NCBI RefSeq assembly: GCF_040361275.1
Contig: NZ_APNH01000005.1
Location: 248,001 to 312,000, forward strand
Origin: Salinisphaera sp. T31B1
Lineage (GTDB): Bacteria; Pseudomonadota; Gammaproteobacteria; Nevskiales; Salinisphaeraceae
Direction of reading: 5' to 3'
Length of the DNA stretch: 64,000 bases
Shown: positions 62,835 to 64,000 of the stretch, in pieces
How the letters are laid out: each line of letters begins with the position of its first letter
Position numbering within the stretch: position 1 is the first letter of the stretch
The notes under the pieces: model-generated
Database searches by the model: none
What the model saw: the letters and a program-made list of their open reading frames with translations, nothing else
What the model was told of the DNA's origin: nothing
Translations under genes and position numbers: made by a program

Positions 62835-63548
62835 TTGTATCTACAACCGCAGCTCTACACGCTGATTCCGGTTGCCGCTGCCGCACTGTCGGGGGTCGTG
62901 GCCGCGATCCGAGCGCCTGGAGAACAGGCAACCAGCGCCGTGCAGCACTTGGCCGCCGGGATTGTATTCGCGGCAGCGGCTATCGAACTTGTTCCGGGCG
63001 TATTGCACTCGGCGCCGCTACCCGCCATCGTCGGTTCCGGGCTGGTGATTCTGGTTATGTTCGCGATGCGTCACATCAGTGATGCAAAAGAGCGACGGGC
63101 AAAGCGGCAGGGTTCGCCGCTGGCGATCGGTCTGATCGCGACCATCGGCATCGACTTCTTTATTGACGGCGTGGTGCTCGGTGCCGGCTTCGCTAACAAC
63201 AGCCAAACCGGCATCTTGCTCACCATCGCGATTACGCTGGAATATCTGTTCGTCGGCCTCGCCCTCGCGGCAACTCTGCCGACCCGGTCGCCTTGGGCAT
63301 TGATCTCACTGCCGACTGGCCTTGCCCTATTTACGATTGTCGGTACGGCATTGGGTGTCGCCGTGCTTACTGGCGCCTCAAAACCGGTCATGGCCGCCGT
63401 GCTGGGCTTTGGCGCCATGGTGTTCATGTATCTGGTGACCGAAGAGCTGCTTGTCAAAGCGCATGAACAGGGCGATACCGCATTCGGGTCGGCCACTTTC
63501 TTCATCGGCTTCCTCTGCTATCTCCTGATTGAGCAGGCGCTCGCGTAG
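62835..63548 (+). CDS. Divergent ZIP-family metal transporter (copy 2)
   Basis: This 237-residue protein is nearly identical to the one at 54671 ('IELVPGVLHSAPLPAI', 'GIDFFIDGVVLGAGF', 'ITLEYLFVGLALAATL') with scattered substitutions and a TTG start. The altered metal motifs are the same. Two copies in one island suggest dosage or different regulation, or a recent duplication of a module that also holds a CDF gene. Confidence 0.75.
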   Translation: MYLQPQLYTLIPVAAAALSGVVAAIRAPGEQATSAVQHLAAGIVFAAAAIELVPGVLHSAPLPAIVGSGLVILVMFAMRHISDAKERRAKRQGSPLAIGLIATIGIDFFIDGVVLGAGFANNSQTGILLTIAITLEYLFVGLALAATLPTRSPWALISLPTGLALFTIVGTALGVAVLTGASKPVMAAVLGFGAMVFMYLVTEELLVKAHEQGDTAFGSATFFIGFLCYLLIEQALA

Positions 63549-63705
63549 CTACTACCACAGAGACTTAGCGTACGAGCTTTTCTGTTTCGTGAATTGACCG
63601 CTCGCTGCGATCTAAAAACCGCTTCCGCAGGAGGGGACCTCGTCTCATTCGGCGAGAAAGGCAAGGCGCCACACTCGGGCGGCGGCTCTCGACGGTCGTA
63701 AACCG

Positions 63706-64000
63706 TCACGACCGCTTCTCGTCACCTGTACTCGTCTCACAATCAGCCAGGTTTACTGATGTTTCGGCCTGCAACGTCGTGTGTGTGATCTCGAATCGCT
63801 CGTTGAGCACCGCTTGCAGTTGTGGGAGAAGTGCTTCCCACTGAGTCATGTCAACTGGCTGGACGTGGGCCGAGAGGGCATGGCGGCTCGATGACAACGA
63901 CCAAATGTGCACGTGATGAACGCCTGTGACGCCGTCAATCTTGACCAATTCCCGCTCGACTTCTCTGACATCAATGCCCTTCGGGACACCTTCCATGAGT
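63706..64000 (-). CDS. C-terminal part of a CDF-family transporter (start outside window)
   Basis: The minus-strand frame is open to the end of the window. The visible 97 residues are the last bit of the membrane part and the cytosolic domain of a CzcD/ZitB-like protein ('LMEGVPKGIDVREVERELVKIDGV', 'HHVHIWSLSSSRHALSAHVQ', 'ITHTTLQAE'). It is convergent with the ZIP-like gene. It is not a close paralogue of the CDF at 60103. Confidence 0.85.
   Translation of the reverse strand, partial: LMEGVPKGIDVREVERELVKIDGVTGVHHVHIWSLSSSRHALSAHVQPVDMTQWEALLPQLQAVLNERFEITHTTLQAETSVNLADCETSTGDEKRS

Overview
The window is GC-rich proteobacterial DNA, with ATG/GTG/TTG starts, Shine-Dalgarno sites and tightly overlapped operons. 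It is dominated by heavy-metal resistance genes. Family content and codon use suggest a gammaproteobacterium, perhaps a halophile such as a Salinisphaera relative, but that placement is an inference. I see no rRNA, tRNA or CRISPR array, and I cannot tell chromosome from plasmid.

Layout. 1-6.5 kb: a five-gene plus-strand operon for an envelope export machine: outer-membrane TolC-like channel with an extra C-terminal Ig-like region, SapC-family protein, two HlyD-type adaptors (one with a cytosolic GAF-like part) and an M50-type membrane protein carrying its own lipoyl/HlyD arm. No ABC ATPase is present, so this is the least conventional system here. 6.5-12.3 kb: remains of an integrative/conjugative element (MobH relaxase, ArdC antirestriction protein, DUF3577/STY4534-type protein) with hairpins, and about 0.9 kb without recognisable genes. 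12.3-35.5 kb: a copper/silver island on the minus strand: CueR-like regulator, YHS-containing CopA ATPase, DUF4396 protein, CopA/CopB, a His-tailed cytochrome c, small secreted Met/His/Cys proteins, a split DsbD/ScsB system, a VTT membrane protein, peroxiredoxin, DUF411 protein, and a Cus operon (cusCBA plus multicopper oxidase). Two promoters of identical MerR type (TTGACT, 19-bp spacer, dyad) sit upstream of merR-copA and of the Cus operon, which suggests one copper regulon. 35.5-39.4 kb: a second copper-ATPase module (MerR, CopZ, CcdA-like protein, ATPase) whose ATPase gene carries one in-frame TAG. 39.8-43.1 kb: a GST-arsR-membrane protein-ynfA operon broken by an IS3-family element. 43.2-45.6 kb: merR, merA and a MerT-like protein. 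45.7-49.7 kb: an arsenic operon with three arsenate reductases, arsR, arsH and arsB. 49.8-53.6 kb: an RcnR-type regulator with a divergent MFS exporter and a His-rich P1B ATPase with an unusual CGI membrane motif. 53.7-64 kb: Zn/Cd/Co functions: CDF transporters (one intact, one frameshifted, one running off the end), two near-duplicate ZIP-like proteins with duplicated promoters, a CadR/ZntR-type regulator and a two-HMA Cd/Zn/Pb ATPase, plus HemJ-like and methyltransferase genes.

Taken together, the genes deal with Cu/Ag, Hg, As, Ni/Co and Zn/Cd/Pb at three levels: cytosolic sensing (MerR, ArsR and RcnR families), inner-membrane efflux (P1B ATPases, CDF, ArsB, MFS), and periplasmic oxidation or envelope-spanning efflux (multicopper oxidases, Cus, CopB). 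Decay (nonsense codon, slippage deletion, IS insertion, duplicated modules) shows that the island has been assembled and is still rearranging.
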